Positions 11,041-21,480 of a DNA stretch of 64,000 nucleotides are shown here, in pieces. Source of the DNA: Hysterangium stoloniferum (taxonomy: Eukaryota; Basidiomycota; Agaricomycetes; Hysterangiales; Hysterangiaceae); NCBI GenBank assembly GCA_015178975.1, contig WHVD01000108.1, forward strand, positions 62,001 to 126,000, in the 5' to 3' direction. Positions within the stretch are counted from its first letter, which is position 1. Each line of letters starts with the position of its first letter. Position numbers and translations under genes: made by a program. The notes under the pieces are model-generated. The model saw nothing but the letters and a program-made list of their open reading frames with translations, made no database searches and was not told where the DNA came from.

Positions 11041-11606
11041 CAAGAGGCCCAGGGATCTAGTCGATGAGGTCTCTAATATTAGATTGAATCAAATGAATTC
11101 TTCGCGACTACTCTAAATGAAATATTTCAAACATGACAATGAATGGAAGAGAATAATTTTAAGGAATTCGCCCGAAACAATGGCTCGCGCGGCCCTTGGA
11201 TTATTCCTGTCAATTGAACACTGACCTGAAGGTCAGATGAGCCTGAACGAGACATGTATCGAAATCGCTACGGTGGAGGCCCTTGTCAGACTTTCCGCGA
11301 TCTCTTAATTAAAACAAGTGTCGTTCATTATTCTGAAGTCGGTCTAGGCACGGCTAGTGCCGCCAAGTATATTCGACACATGTCTGGGGACAACTGCAGA
11401 GCCCAGGGAGATACTGAAAAGCGACTATATGCGTTCTTACACCGGCTCAAATCATATATCGATTTAACATCTACACCCCCGGCTGTAACGTGAGGCGTGA
11501 CGGCATTATGGGAGAGAAATTAAAAGTAAGTGTGTCCAATTGATGGTTGAAGACCTTTGTCAGAGCAACCATGTTGCTGTAACACTAATATGGCCTGCTG
11601 ATACAC
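11041..11606 (-). repeat. W 3' flank and Y block fragment
   Basis: Bases 11041-11140 match the W flank at 41500-41640. From about 11160 the sequence is Y, with gaattcgccc, attgaacactg, atgagcctgaacgagacatg and actatatgcgttcttac in order. It ends at about 11607, where the shared sequence acacgagtggaa stops and an unrelated GC-richer segment begins. No coding frame is kept. Confidence 0.5.
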
Positions 11607-12182
11607 GAGTGGAAAGTGAGTACCAGGTCCACCCTTGTTGATGGCAGTCAACAAGGGCGCCGTAAGGCCTGCTGGCAGAGCAGATGTGGAATGGACATCA
11701 CCATCGGCCCCTACGCCACCTTCTTCTGTCACACCCAGGGGACCTGCATCTGGCTTGTCAATAACAGACCCCACATCACCCTGAGGAGGGTCCCAGCCAG
11801 TCTCCACACATGTTGCCCTGTTTCCCGGGGTAGGTGTTACCATACTTCGCAAAATACCTTCAGAAGGCACAGCCTCCAACACCTCATCTGCATCTACATC
11901 TGACTTTCCTTCAGCCCTCAACGCCGCCCGGGCCCTATTTCTGCATCGCTTATCATTGTTTGTTCTAACTATAGCGTCCCGCATCGCGCTAAAGAGGCTT
12001 TCGACGGAATTGAAAGTGCCAGCAACCGGTGTCTCTTCAACCGTTGTAAGTTCGGTCCCGTCGGGTATCACGGGTGCTATACCTCCCCCACTAGCGGAGT
12101 CAAGCATCCTAGGTATTCCGCAGGCAATCCTTGCCCCCCTTACTGAGGGTGGCCTAACATTCTTGGCACGACCGGAAGACAT
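11520..12182 (-). CDS. Hypothetical protein, 220 codons, chimeric 3' end
   Basis: An open frame starts MSSGRAKNVRPPSVRGAR and stays open for 220 codons. Its last 30 or so residues (after about 11607) come from antisense X/Y repeat sequence, so the native C-terminus has been lost. The body is Gly/Val/Thr/Glu-rich with higher GC than its surroundings. It also has a basic stretch (RTNNDKRCRNRARAALRAEG). I do not recognise a domain. The compositional shift suggests a gene fragment brought in by rearrangement. The ATG is the only good start. Expression is uncertain. Confidence 0.4.
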   Translation of the reverse strand: MSSGRAKNVRPPSVRGARIACGIPRMLDSASGGGIAPVIPDGTELTTVEETPVAGTFNSVESLFSAMRDAIVRTNNDKRCRNRARAALRAEGKSDVDADEVLEAVPSEGILRSMVTPTPGNRATCVETGWDPPQGDVGSVIDKPDAGPLGVTEEGGVGADGDVHSTSALPAGLTAPLLTAINKGGPGTHFPLVYQQAILVLQQHGCSDKGLQPSIGHTYF

Positions 12183-12371
12183 ATATGTAGATGCTTATAA
12201 CGTTATATAGTCTGAATGCAGTTCAACACATGAACTGCTATCGATAGACCAACTTGAAAAATACGATGAGGTGGTACGTTATCTGAAGTAGGTGCCTTGT
12301 CTCATTTTAGTCAGCACCCTCTGATCCCGAAGCTCTCGTCGTTTGCAGTGGGTTCAGTAGATGTAAGTTCC

Positions 12372-12435
12372 ATTGTTGTCCACTCCCCATTGTTGTCTAC
12401 TTCACATTGTTCTCGCTTCCCATTGTTCCCCCACT
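12372..12435. repeat. 17-bp direct repeat tract
   Basis: The motif cattgttgtccactccc recurs about four times with drift (cattgttgtctacttca, cattgttctcgcttcc, cattgttccccc). It is a short degenerate minisatellite with no gene attached. Confidence 0.55.
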
Positions 12436-13962
12436 AGTATATTATGTACATGTGGATTCTGGATACAGTAGTGGTTTTTTTCCCATCACTCATGCTAGTG
12501 TCTGTCTGTCTGATGCCCGCGGCAGATGCTAGTCTTACCTATTGGAGCCCACACTTGTTAAACCTTTCCTGAAGAGTAAGAGTCTTCTCGCACCATATTG
12601 ACGCCAGCGTTCCGTCAGCCTCCGTTGTCACTTGCCACTTCTACATTTTTCTTTGGTAACTCAGTCACTTGTTCACGAAAATACCAGATGACGCCTTAAA
12701 GAGCTACTGATTGTTTCCTCTAGTTTTCCTCGCCAAAAGGCAGAAGACGTCTTATGGAAATCCTAGTTGGGACATTGTACTTGAGAAGAAAATCGAAGCT
12801 AATTCTGCCACCCTACTATCTCCGCCTTCGTTCAGGTGCCACAGCTCCCACTCCACCTCGGCACACTCGTCGTATCAGTCTACCCATCGTCCCACTCGTC
12901 GGCCTGTCCATCCCTGTGCGTACTCCTCGTGGCCCTTCACTCCTCATTGTCACTGTCCGCTTTTTCGGCGCACTCATCGTGTCTGTGTCTACCTCGGGCA
13001 CTCGTACGTCTGTCCCTCCCTCGGCGCACTCGTCGCGTCTGTCCCTTCCTCAATGCACTAGTCATGTCTGCCATCACATCAACCGCCCTTCAAGATCCCT
13101 TTGGACATTCGACCACTCCATTTCAGTACAGAATCGTGTCTGCTCCATCGTCTCATTGGGGCCTCATCCTGTGCATCTGCACTCAACGTATTCCACGCAT
13201 CCACAACGTCTGTCTGTTCATCGGTGTTCCGATGGACCAATCTGTTGTGTCTCCTTGCGACTTGCTACTTGCTTCTACAAGTGTCTGGTTGCTGGCATTC
13301 TCACTCAATCAGTCAACCGACATGCGCCAACTTGATGTTTCCCGTATTCAAGAAGACATTTTTATGGATTCCCAGCTCCCCCTCATCTTACAAATTTCTC
13401 TCTACCAATCAAAACGGTGACAGGACTCCCTGAAGAAGTGACAAAGCAACATATCAGAAGGCTCACGATAAACTTGATCTCAAACAAGCATTTTTAACTT
13501 GACGGAATCTATCGGATCGCTTTTGGTGGCTAGGCATCGACCGCAACGTAGGGAACTTTACGTGGGCGCCAATTCTATCGTCAAGTAATCGTTCGGAAGC
13601 TGAATTTGACGGTCATCATTCGGTTACCAGGGACAGGGCAGCCATTGATCACCGATGAAATAGAGACAACTTCAAAAAGCGATACTGCTGCTAGGGCAGA
13701 GAGGGGTTTACGGAACAACTTACCGACCTTCCACAGAATTCCATGCAAGAATCACATAAAACATATGGCGGAAAACACTGCGTCCCTACAACAGCAGCAC
13801 AGAAAGGCTTCAATGCTTCCATTTGGAGACTGGGGGAAACAGCCGGTTAGCGACTCCCTTCGGAATACTAACGAAAAAAGAACGTGTTACAGCCTGCCAT
13901 GACTAACCTTACATAAAGTTAATTACGTCCGACTCCCGATTCATATTATTCACGGGACCTGA
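12436..13962. other. Low-complexity and unrecognised sequence
   Basis: Bases about 12840-13060 are a degenerate C/T-rich repeat with recurring cactcgtcg and gtctgtccc-type words. It keeps two overlapping plus frames open (12754-13335 and 12836-13420). Both are Ser/His/Pro/Arg-rich and low-complexity, so I do not treat them as genes. A 98-codon plus frame at 13606-13902 resembles nothing I know. No X, Y or transposon motifs appear here. Confidence 0.4.
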
Positions 13963-14342
13963 TTGCGGGTCTCCAGTTATAATCCGGCAGTAAACATTTT
14001 GAATTTGTTGACGCGCAATCCAAGAAGACTATCTTCGGGATATGATAGAGGTCGAAAGTATTGACGCGAGGTAGCAACTGCCAGACCCATCGTGGAAGAG
14101 GTCAATAGATTTAGGCCACAATATTTGATCAGATATCAACCCAATAATTACAACACAATAATTAACGCATATCTGATCAAATATTGTGGCCTAAATCCAT
14201 TGACCTCTTCCACGATGGGTCTGGCAGTTGCTACCTCGCGTCAATACTTTTGACCCCTATCATATCCCGAAGATATTCTTCTTGGATTGCGCGTCAACAA
14301 ATTCAAAATGTTTACTGTCGGATTATAATTGGAGACCCGCAA
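13963..14342. repeat. 380-bp near-perfect palindrome (174-bp arms, 32-bp loop)
   Basis: The left arm is 13963-14136 and the right arm 14169-14342. The arms have equal length with only about seven mismatches and no indels. The AT-rich spacer is 14137-14168. The arms end ttgcgggtctcc and ggagacccgcaa. Neither arm resembles the X repeat. No clear target duplication flanks it. It could be a foldback transposon, a MITE with very long inverted repeats, or a recent head-to-head duplication, and a transcript would fold into a long hairpin. Confidence 0.9.
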
Positions 14343-14790
14343 AGAAAATAACTGAATTATGGCGAGGACATGCATGTAGAGTTAGCCGAATTGGAAATGG
14401 TACCAGAAGTGGAGGAGTACGAAGATCATGGCTCCTGTCGATTGAACACTGGCGTGAAGGTAAAATGAGGCTGAATGAGACATGCGTCGAAATGGAGACC
14501 GGGAAGGCCTTTTTGAGACCTTCAATAATACCGTATTTAAACAAGTGTAGTTCTTTCAGAGATTATTCCAGCAATGACTAGTGCCCTCAAATGTATGTAG
14601 GGGGACAACTGCAGAACTTGCTGCGATAATACAAAGTGACTATATGCCCTCTTACATCGGCTCAAATCATATATCTTTATAACGTCTGGAACCCCGGCTG
14701 CAAAATAGGTTGAACGCAGGGCGACGCTATTGGGCTCCTCCTGGTTTGATTGAGAGGTGTCAGAGAAATGATTAGGAAATCTTTCCAATC
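14343..14790 (-). repeat. Y block fragment
   Basis: From about 14425 the sequence carries Y words in order: attgaacactggcgtgaagg, then the equivalent of atgagcctgaacgagacatg, then gtgactatatgc. It is the 3' block of X copy F, which continues to the right on the minus strand. The first 80 bases after the palindrome are not assigned. Confidence 0.5.
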
Positions 14791-15526
14791 GACGGTGCAA
14801 GATCTTTGCAACACGCAAGAAGCCGTATAGGGTAGCTACAATACGGATATAGTCGCCGATGACTTTGTCTATTATGGTTTTGGTGGGCAGGGTTAAATGA
14901 TGTGATATCGCGACGCACGGTTGTAACCAGAATTCAATGAAACCTTTGATCGCCGTGAGCTCCTCTACAGATAGTTGACGCACGTGGCAGATCGCTTCCA
15001 CGATATGCACAAGGGGGATAATGGGTAAGTAATTATCATATGTTAGAGAACCGGCGATGTTTATGATAAATGTTGATACGACCTCATCGAGGTTGGTATG
15101 CAACGGTGACTTGACTAAAACGTTGTAAAGTGATGACGTAATCGCAGTTGATGCGTCTCTATCTCCCCAATGAACGCCGGGATACCACCGGAAGACCCTA
15201 GCCAAACATAACCTGGGTAGTGTGACCTTTGTTACTCCGCTGTATATTGGGGGGTGAATAAAATGGGGACGAATTCACAACCATCCACGCTCGTTTCCGA
15301 ATTTGAAGCGGGTATGTAGGTCTACGACTCAGATATGAGTATTTCAAGGGTATTAAATGATTGACGCCCAGTTATCCCTACCTCACTAAATCAATACTTT
15401 CTTGGACTAGTCTTCCTTGGCAGCGTGAGATGCTTGTGTAGAAGCTTGCTAAAGGCCCTGTCGTCGTCTTGATCCAATCGACTCATGATTTGCTGGTATA
15501 TTGTCAGCTTTGCTATCAGCACATAT
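14537..15526 (-). pseudogene. X-family copy F, exons 4-5 deleted
   Basis: A 222-codon frame (14537-15205) reads exon 3 (DRDASTAITSSLYNVLVKSP, ICHVRQLSVEELTAIKG), runs through the unspliced intron 3 region into the start of exon 4, then jumps to exon 6 (HRRLERFPNHFSDTSQSNQ). Exon 4 from the GFLRVA point, intron 4, exon 5 and intron 5 are missing, and the join near 14815 is in frame. Exon 2 (about 15388-15526) is cut on its 5' side by a Tc1 element at codons SLIAKL. Exon 1 is absent. The unusual open frame is a by-product of the deletion. Confidence 0.6.
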
Positions 15527-16363
15527 GACTTTCCATCTGACCCAATCCTGTTAATCTTAGTCTCATATAACCATCACACCCTCTTCCAGTCCTCCACAGT
15601 CCAATTTTCATGATATTGGGCAAATTTGAGCTGCTTCTGATGATGAATGGCTTTGAGCAATGGTCACTTTTACTTTGTTGCAAGTAAAAACCATTCTCCT
15701 TCAGTATATTTCTGACTGTTTGGGGAGTGACAGGGTTGGAGATGATAGATTTAATGAATTGGGTAGCCTGAACTGCATTATCAAGCTGTCCAGAGCTGAT
15801 TTGATGGATTATTGACTGTTTGTCACAACCAGAAAGCTTGGAAGGACAGCCTCCCCAGGATTGTTGTCCTTGTTCCCATCCACTTCCCTACTAATTCTAT
15901 TCACAGTACTCTTGCCTAGACCAGTTCTTTCCTGGATTTGGCAATAGGAATAGCTTTCATTGAGAGAGACAATAGAAGAGCATTGAGTAGCAAAAATAGA
16001 TCTTATGATGGTGGTAAGAAGTCAGGATGTAGTTAAACCACTTCAAACCTGTCAAACAAATACAAATAAAGTCATGTGAACATGTTTTATTGTTCCCACA
16101 GCCTTGTACTGGTGTATAACAGTAACAGTAGTAACACAGGTCAAAAAATAAAGGGTCAAAAAACTGTCCCAATGAGTAGATGTTTTGTGTTATTTATTAT
16201 TTAATGGGTTTTGATTCAAATCACATGAACTAAGGCTTACCTTCAAGCCATGATCCTATAGTACCTTTGATAATTTACTTAGAGTTTCTGCTTCTATCAG
16301 TGGTCCATACCAACCTAACCTTTCAAAAATGAGAAAACATTGGGATGGCTTTTTGAGCCACTG
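15527..16363 (-). mobile_element. Tc1/mariner-like element, 3'-truncated copy 1
   Basis: On the minus strand, decayed transposase sequence ends with a DDE_3-type motif (ETKINRIGSDGKS) that runs straight into X exon 2. The outer right end is tttttgagccactg followed by TA, typical of Tc1/mariner ends. The upstream helix-turn-helix region is degenerate. Everything past the second catalytic Asp region is missing, including the last catalytic residue and the other terminal repeat. Copy 2 at 35253-36102 is cut at nearly the same codon. Confidence 0.65.
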
Positions 16364-16620
16364 TATGAATGATGTGATAGGAATGATGGAGTTTCTGTAA
16401 GGGGACACTCTCATGCTTTCACATTCCAACTTATTCACCGATGTCTTTGATCATCAGGATCACTCTTTGACATGTCAAACCTCTTTGACTTCATTGATGA
16501 GGATTTAGATTGACTGGGCACCTAAGGCCACTGTGATGTATTAGCCTTACTTAAATACTATTTTCAGAAAAAGGAGTCCAGTGCTCTATCAAAATGTGCA
16601 AATACTCAATTCACTGCAAG
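16364..16620. other. Unassigned spacer between Tc1 and LTR
   Basis: About 255 bp of AT-rich sequence with no X or LTR similarity that I can see. X exon 2, interrupted at 15526, does not resume here, so the Tc1 copy was not simply inserted into an intact exon. A rearrangement is also needed. Confidence 0.4.
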
Positions 16621-17252
16621 TGTTACGACCGTGTTGTAACCCATGTCGCAACCCGACGGTTCCCGATAATACTACAGTCTATCGATGTTCCAAGTTATTG
16701 ATCAAGTCATCATTTTGGCAACCTTCGGAATACCGACACTGACGTATACCTTCACAGCGATCAAACCTCATTTACGCCCCTGTCAAAATATACTCGTACC
16801 ATCTGGTTATGCTTTGATACGTCCCCTTTCATTATGATGATCCATTTTACTCTATGTTTCACATATGCCCATATATACTTGTAGTCCGTGGACTATTCCC
16901 TTTTCTCGTAATCCCCCTCTCGGCTAAATCTCGGCTTCCGATCTTATCGTGACTTTCCGGTTTCTAGTCAAGTCTATTCGTCAAATAGTGTTTCCGCTCT
17001 TCCCTTAGTTAGTAGTTTCTAGATGCCGACAACTTGTATATAAACCTGCTGTAAATGTAGTTATCAGACAATCAGAATATCAACTTAGATCGACTTAGAT
17101 ACCCCTCTAATTTCCGACTCCATTATCTATTCACGACCACCACATTCCGACTCCATCCGATTTACGATTCAACCTACATTTACAACTTCAACTTCTATCT
17201 CCGACACTCTCAGTCTCCGACTCTCAGTCTCTGACTCTCAGTCTCTGCTTAG
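16621..17252 (+). mobile_element. LTR family A, 3'-truncated fragment
   Basis: It starts TGTTACGACCGTGTTGTAACC and matches the LTR at 46779-47734 through the AT-rich middle and into the Ctcagtctccga minisatellite. It then stops and runs through a C-tract into X exon 1. The final 300 or so bases of the LTR, with its TAACA end, are missing. No target duplication can be expected. The breakpoint lies in simple sequence. Confidence 0.8.
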
Positions 17253-18764
17253 CCCCCCCCCAGGTGTATGGAGTTCAGAGCAACGGGACCAGATCATTCA
17301 GACTGGGATGAGAGATATATTCAAGGGGAAGCTTCGAGAACTATGGAGATGTAACGAACCCGGCCATGATTTATGTTATCGGGCCCCCGATGATGGGCAG
17401 CACATACAACTGTCTGCAAACCATATCGAGATTTGGGTTGACGAGTGGGTGAGTAAAGTATAATGCTGTTTCCATGTGATCTGTGTCACATTCTGTGCAT
17501 TTCAGTGTCTAGGAGAAACGACCTGCCATGACCCACCCACTATTGTCAAGATATCCACCAACACGACATCCAATCTCAGCCCGTATCGCAGTCATGCCGA
17601 GGACTGGGGAATGGACTCGCAGTATGTTGGGACATCTTCGAGTATTGAAATTGGCACCGGGTAGTACTGTGGAGTCGGTTTGGAAAGGGTTGGGATGAAA
17701 ATCCTTCAAAGTGCCAAGACAGCTTCGCTGATCGCAAAGCTGACAATGTACAGGGAAATAATCCCTCGATTGTATCGAGACGATGGGGCCTTTAACAAGT
17801 TTCTACATAAGCATCTTACGCTGCCACGACTGGGAAGGCTAGTTCAAGAGAGTGTTGATTTAGTGAGGTAGGGATAACTCAGCGTCAATGTTGAATACAT
17901 TCAAAATACTCATGTCTGAGTCGTAGCCCTACATACCCCCCTCAAATTCGGAGAAGAGCGGAGAAGGTGTTACAAAGGTTCCCGATGTCTTTACTCCACA
18001 TGGAGCAGGGTAGCAGAAGTCACACTACCCTCCTTATGCTATCTTTCGCTTCGGCCTTCATTTACTGCCCCGGTGTCCATTGGTTAGATGGAGACGTGTC
18101 AAATGGGATTACGTCATCAATTCACAACGTTTTATCGTAAGGTATGTTCACAATATCTACCTTCCAGCACCGTCTTACATCGGCCGATGAAACTTTCCCA
18201 ACAGCCTGATTCTGACGCACACGATTCCGAATTTGGATCTCCTATTTTGTGGTTATGCCATAATCACGTTGACTCTGAAGCTGATAGCTGGATCTTCCGA
18301 GCCCGAATCGGCGTGTACCACAGTGCGCCGCCTCGATACCATCCCCATCGTTCTTCCTCTTCTTCCACACTGTGACATAATGCGCGGTTCGACCGATCGC
18401 CAATTCATTAGTTACCTGCTTGAGCGTTTAGATTTCACCGCACGTTTCTTCCTCTGCGTGGTCGCCACACCTTCCACTCGTTTGTTGGTAGGGCCTCATT
18501 AGACGCCCATTTGAGTGTTAGGGACACACGGTTGCCCTGACAAAGGTCCTGCACCGTCGATTGGAAACATTTCCTAATCATTTCTCTGACACATATGAAT
18601 CAAACAAGGAGGATCCCAATAGCGTCGCCCATAATTCAACCTATTTTGCAGCCGGTGTTCCAGATGTTATAAAGATATATAATTTGAGCCGATGTAAGAG
18701 CGCATATAGTCACTTTGTATTATCGCCGCAAGTTCTGCAGTTGTCCCCCAAAACGAGAAAATGA
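17253..18764 (+). pseudogene. X-family copy G, internal deletion and nonsense codon
   Basis: Exon 1 is 5'-truncated by the LTR fragment and ends at 17448. Intron 1 is 17449-17505 (57 bp), exon 2 is 17506-17867, and intron 2 is 17868-17926. Exon 3 begins at 17927 but is joined near 18136 to the last bases of exon 4, removing about 350-400 bp. Intron 4 is 18142-18204, exon 5 is 18205-18487 (283 bp as in intact copies), intron 5 is 18488-18545 (58 bp), and exon 6 runs from 18546 to a stop at 18762-18764. A TAG at 17662-17664 replaces the conserved Tyr of YYCGVGLERVG. Exon 6 here is longer than in copy O (SRCKSAYSHFVLSPQVLQLS) and may show the ancestral C-terminus. Confidence 0.7.
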
Positions 18765-19330
18765 AGGATGGATGACGCATCAAACTCAGAGATGGGATGA
18801 ATGCCCATCGTGTGGGACAGAAGAGGGACTGTCATCCCCAGTCCCAAAAGGGGCCAGCGAGAAAGCAGAAAAAAGGGGACATATAAGCATTCCCAGCATG
18901 GTGAATCTGTACGTACCAGACGAACTCAGCCTGCAATAGGTCAAGCTGCATGGGTCACAATCATGGATCTACATTGTCATCATCGCATTGAAGAGCGATG
19001 GCCACACATCAAGAGTATGAGCCTGGGGCGAAACATTCCACTTGGAAAGACAGATAATAATAAGGCTGGGTGTAAGCAATTATTACCTGATATGGGGTTA
19101 TGTGTGCAGTTTATTAATACAAATTCTGATGGACACCTCACAATCGAAGATATTCCAAGTTCGACCCTTGTGTACCTCGATAAAATAAGATATACCCTGA
19201 GAACTCTGGTCTTGCCTTTGCTCAGACGTTCTACAAAATTCAAGCCGTTTTATGTGGCAAGCGTGCATGAAGAAACCACTTTGCTTCCCATTAACCTGAC
19301 TAGACTATCATTGACCTGAGTTTCTTATTA
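18765..19330 (+). CDS. Z protein, hypothetical (possible 5' exons of X)
   Basis: An open frame at 18801-19319 (172 codons) encodes MDLHCHHRIEERWPHIKSMS, CVQFINTNSDGH and TIEDIPSSTLVYLDK, ending near ETTLLPINLTRLSLT. The same protein is readable at 58869-59258 and, with frame breaks, at 21592-21780, 24674-25080 and 63433-63995. Conservation of the protein pattern across copies argues it was once coding. GTAAG-type donors inside other copies suggest an intron. It sits about 490 bp upstream of X exon 1 in the same orientation. Domain not recognised. It may be a separate gene or an N-terminal part of a larger Z-X protein. Confidence 0.45.
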
Positions 19331-19810
19331 AAAGTTTTGATAAAATTGAACAGGAAGCGCGCAATCTCGCCGGATAAAGTCTGAGGTTGACAGCGTTAAC
19401 TTGAATGCAGCACCCAGTAAGCATCGCTCTGGAGTGCATTTAGATTATCCTTGGCGATGCCACTTGTGGAATGTCAGAAAAGCCCCATTGCAACTCTGAC
19501 GCTCAATAATACCAGAACTATTATGCCATGTGGTGACAATTGACTGAACTATTATTTTAAATGCTGTTTGAGCCTTGAGCAGAAGGTGTAAGAAAAGTAG
19601 TAGGGTCACTTAGTGTACTGCAGCCTTTATGGAGGGTGAGGGGGTGTGATTTACAAAGGCAGGGATGACAGGCTGTGGGTATTGTGTAAGCACGGCCACA
19701 AGGCTGTACCTTGGTGGAATTAACTCTCCGACTGACTGCGGCATAAAAGCTCAGCACCTCTTTTCGAGTGTACGTACTATTGCTACCCGCCACTATCTAC
19801 ATTCAACGAG
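19331..19810 (+). promoter_or_regulatory. Conserved Z-X intergenic segment
   Basis: About 480 bp between the Z frame and the X start is kept in order in at least five places (7180-6893, 19331-19810, 25190-25648, 58868-58396, 63432-63023). It includes a short pyrimidine stretch, gtttaattttatc-like sequence and a caaggtaca-like word near 50-150 bp before the X start. This could hold the X promoter or be an intron plus exon of a joint gene. No firm TATA box was identified. Confidence 0.35.
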
Positions 19811-20670
19811 ATGACTCTGGGGAATCACGATTTGGCAACTGCTGAGTCGTGAAGACGTTGAGGAACTACCACCCTTAGTTTCCCCAGGTATATTAAGTTC
19901 AGCTCCACAAGAGAAGATCAATGAGGCGTGGAGGAGGAATGTATTCCTCCTGAAACTCAGGGAACGATGGAGCTGTAACGAACCAGGCCATGATTTGTGT
20001 TATGGGGCCCTCGATGACGAGCAGCACATACAACTGTCTGCAAACCATATAGAGCTTTGGGTTGACGAGTTGGTGAGTCACGTATAATGCTATTTCCGTG
20101 GTATCTGTGTCAAATGCGGCACATTTCAGTGTCAAGGAGAAACGACCTGCCATGGCCCACCTACTGTTGTTAAGAGGGCTTGGATATCCACCAACACGAC
20201 ATCCAACCTCAGCCCATATCGCAGTCATGCAGAGGACTGAGGAATGGACTCGGAGTATGTTGGGACATCTTCGAGTATTGAAAGTGGCCCCGGGTATTAC
20301 TGTGGAGTCGGTTTGGAAGGGGTTGGTATCACAGTCCTTCACAGCGCAAAGAAAGCTTTCTTGATGGCAAAGCTGACAATATACCGGCAAATCTTCAGTG
20401 AATTGTCTCAAGGCGACGGTGCCTTTAGCAAGTTTCTACACAAGCATCTCACCCTGCCAAGATTGGGGAGACTGGTTCAAGAGAGTGTCGACTTAGCGAG
20501 GTAGGGATGCCTTGGCGTCAATCATTGAATACACTGGAAACACTCACGTCCTTTGTAGGCCCGCATACCCGCCTCAAATTCGGAAACGAGCATGGATGAT
20601 TTTAGATGGGGTCCCGGTGTATCCATTTCCCATGCACCGGAGTAGCAAAGGTCACACTTACCTTATGAAC
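19811..20670 (+). pseudogene. X-family copy H, nonsense codons, fused to X2
   Basis: Exon 1 (ATG 19811 to 20072) is hit by a small deletion after codons for ATAES, giving an immediate TGA. Intron 1 is 20073-20129 (57 bp). Exon 2 (20130-20500) has a TGA in place of the Trp of the conserved EDWGM motif. Intron 2 is 20501-20558, and exon 3 starts at 20559 in frame with the usual YPPQIRKRA. After codons for KGHTYLMN it jumps at about 20670 into the middle of an X2 exon 3. The splice sites are intact while the coding parts are not. Confidence 0.65.
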
Positions 20671-21180
20671 TTTGATGATGTTGCATAAACATTCATCATA
20701 CAAATCGCCCAACATGTATCAACATTTGATCGTCAAGATACTTTTTTACTCATTGGCGGGCTTGCGTATTTCATGGAATCCATCTATCACGTGCGTTAGG
20801 AGTGAGTAAAAGAAGTCACTGCGATCAGAGGCTACTTGAATTCTTGTTATAACAGTGCATCGCGACATCAGACCTCATCCTGCTGACATGGTTTTCACCA
20901 GAATAGCCAGTAAGGACGTTGAGTTAACCAAAATCTTATTCAGTTAATCGTGGGTTGCATCCTAAGATATATGGTTTCGACAATTTGCTGGAGCTGTATT
21001 GAAGATTGTCGTATGAAGAAATTTCAGAGCGCATACAATCACTTCTTATTCTTAATGCAGCTCTGTGCGGAGTCCCTGACGAAAACTGGATCGATGATAC
21101 CTTTAATTTGTAGTCCTCGTCTTTTGTGACCAATAATTCAATATATTGTAGGACTAGATATATATATCTCACAGGCATGG
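20671..21180 (+). pseudogene. X2 remnant (exons 3, 4, 6)
   Basis: Sequence matches the X2 copies at 40600-41150 (plus) and 59395-60190 (minus). An exon 3-like part reads about F-I-I-Q-I-A near 20690. Then come the words cttgaattcttgttataacagtgcatcg and agcgcatacaatcacttcttattctta. It lacks an equivalent of exon 5. Stops break every frame. The left edge is a chimeric join with copy H. Confidence 0.45.
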
Positions 21181-21480
21181 TTATTTCCGGACCATTGGAC
21201 CGAACCGTGACGACTTCATTAGAAATTCTTGAACCAGTCCAAGACCAGGTGCGGCCTTTGCCACTGTCTTTGAAGGGAATTCATGTCCTTTTCGGATGGT
21301 ACTAGCGTACCGAAGTTTTATTGTCGTCGAGAGTGTTGCAAGTAGTATTTTATTTTCCTGCTGCACTGAACACTTTCCCCGGAGTCATTACATTATGATG
21401 CATTACCCCGGCAAGCATCATATCTTCTGCCCACTTTGTGATGAGAATAGCCGATGATCAACTTGGAAATTCGTATCAGG
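21181..21480 (-). pseudogene. P block, inverted partner of 39960-40240
   Basis: A minus-strand frame at 21181-21366 encodes STIRKGHEFPSKTVAKAA and GLGLVQEFLMKSS. The same sequence is present on the plus strand at 39960-40240 with a slightly longer frame. In both places it lies beside X2 sequence, but here the orientation relative to X2 is reversed, so one of the two has been inverted. Possibly a 5' exon of the X2 gene. Domain unknown. Confidence 0.45.

Noticed and set aside
12754..13420. Two overlapping plus-strand frames of about 193 codons
   Set aside because: They use different frames of the same degenerate C/T-rich repeat, are low-complexity, and stay open because stop codons are rare in such sequence.
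13963..14342. Palindrome as a terminator or LTR pair
   Set aside because: Arms are far too long for a terminator and lack TG...CA ends or an internal region.
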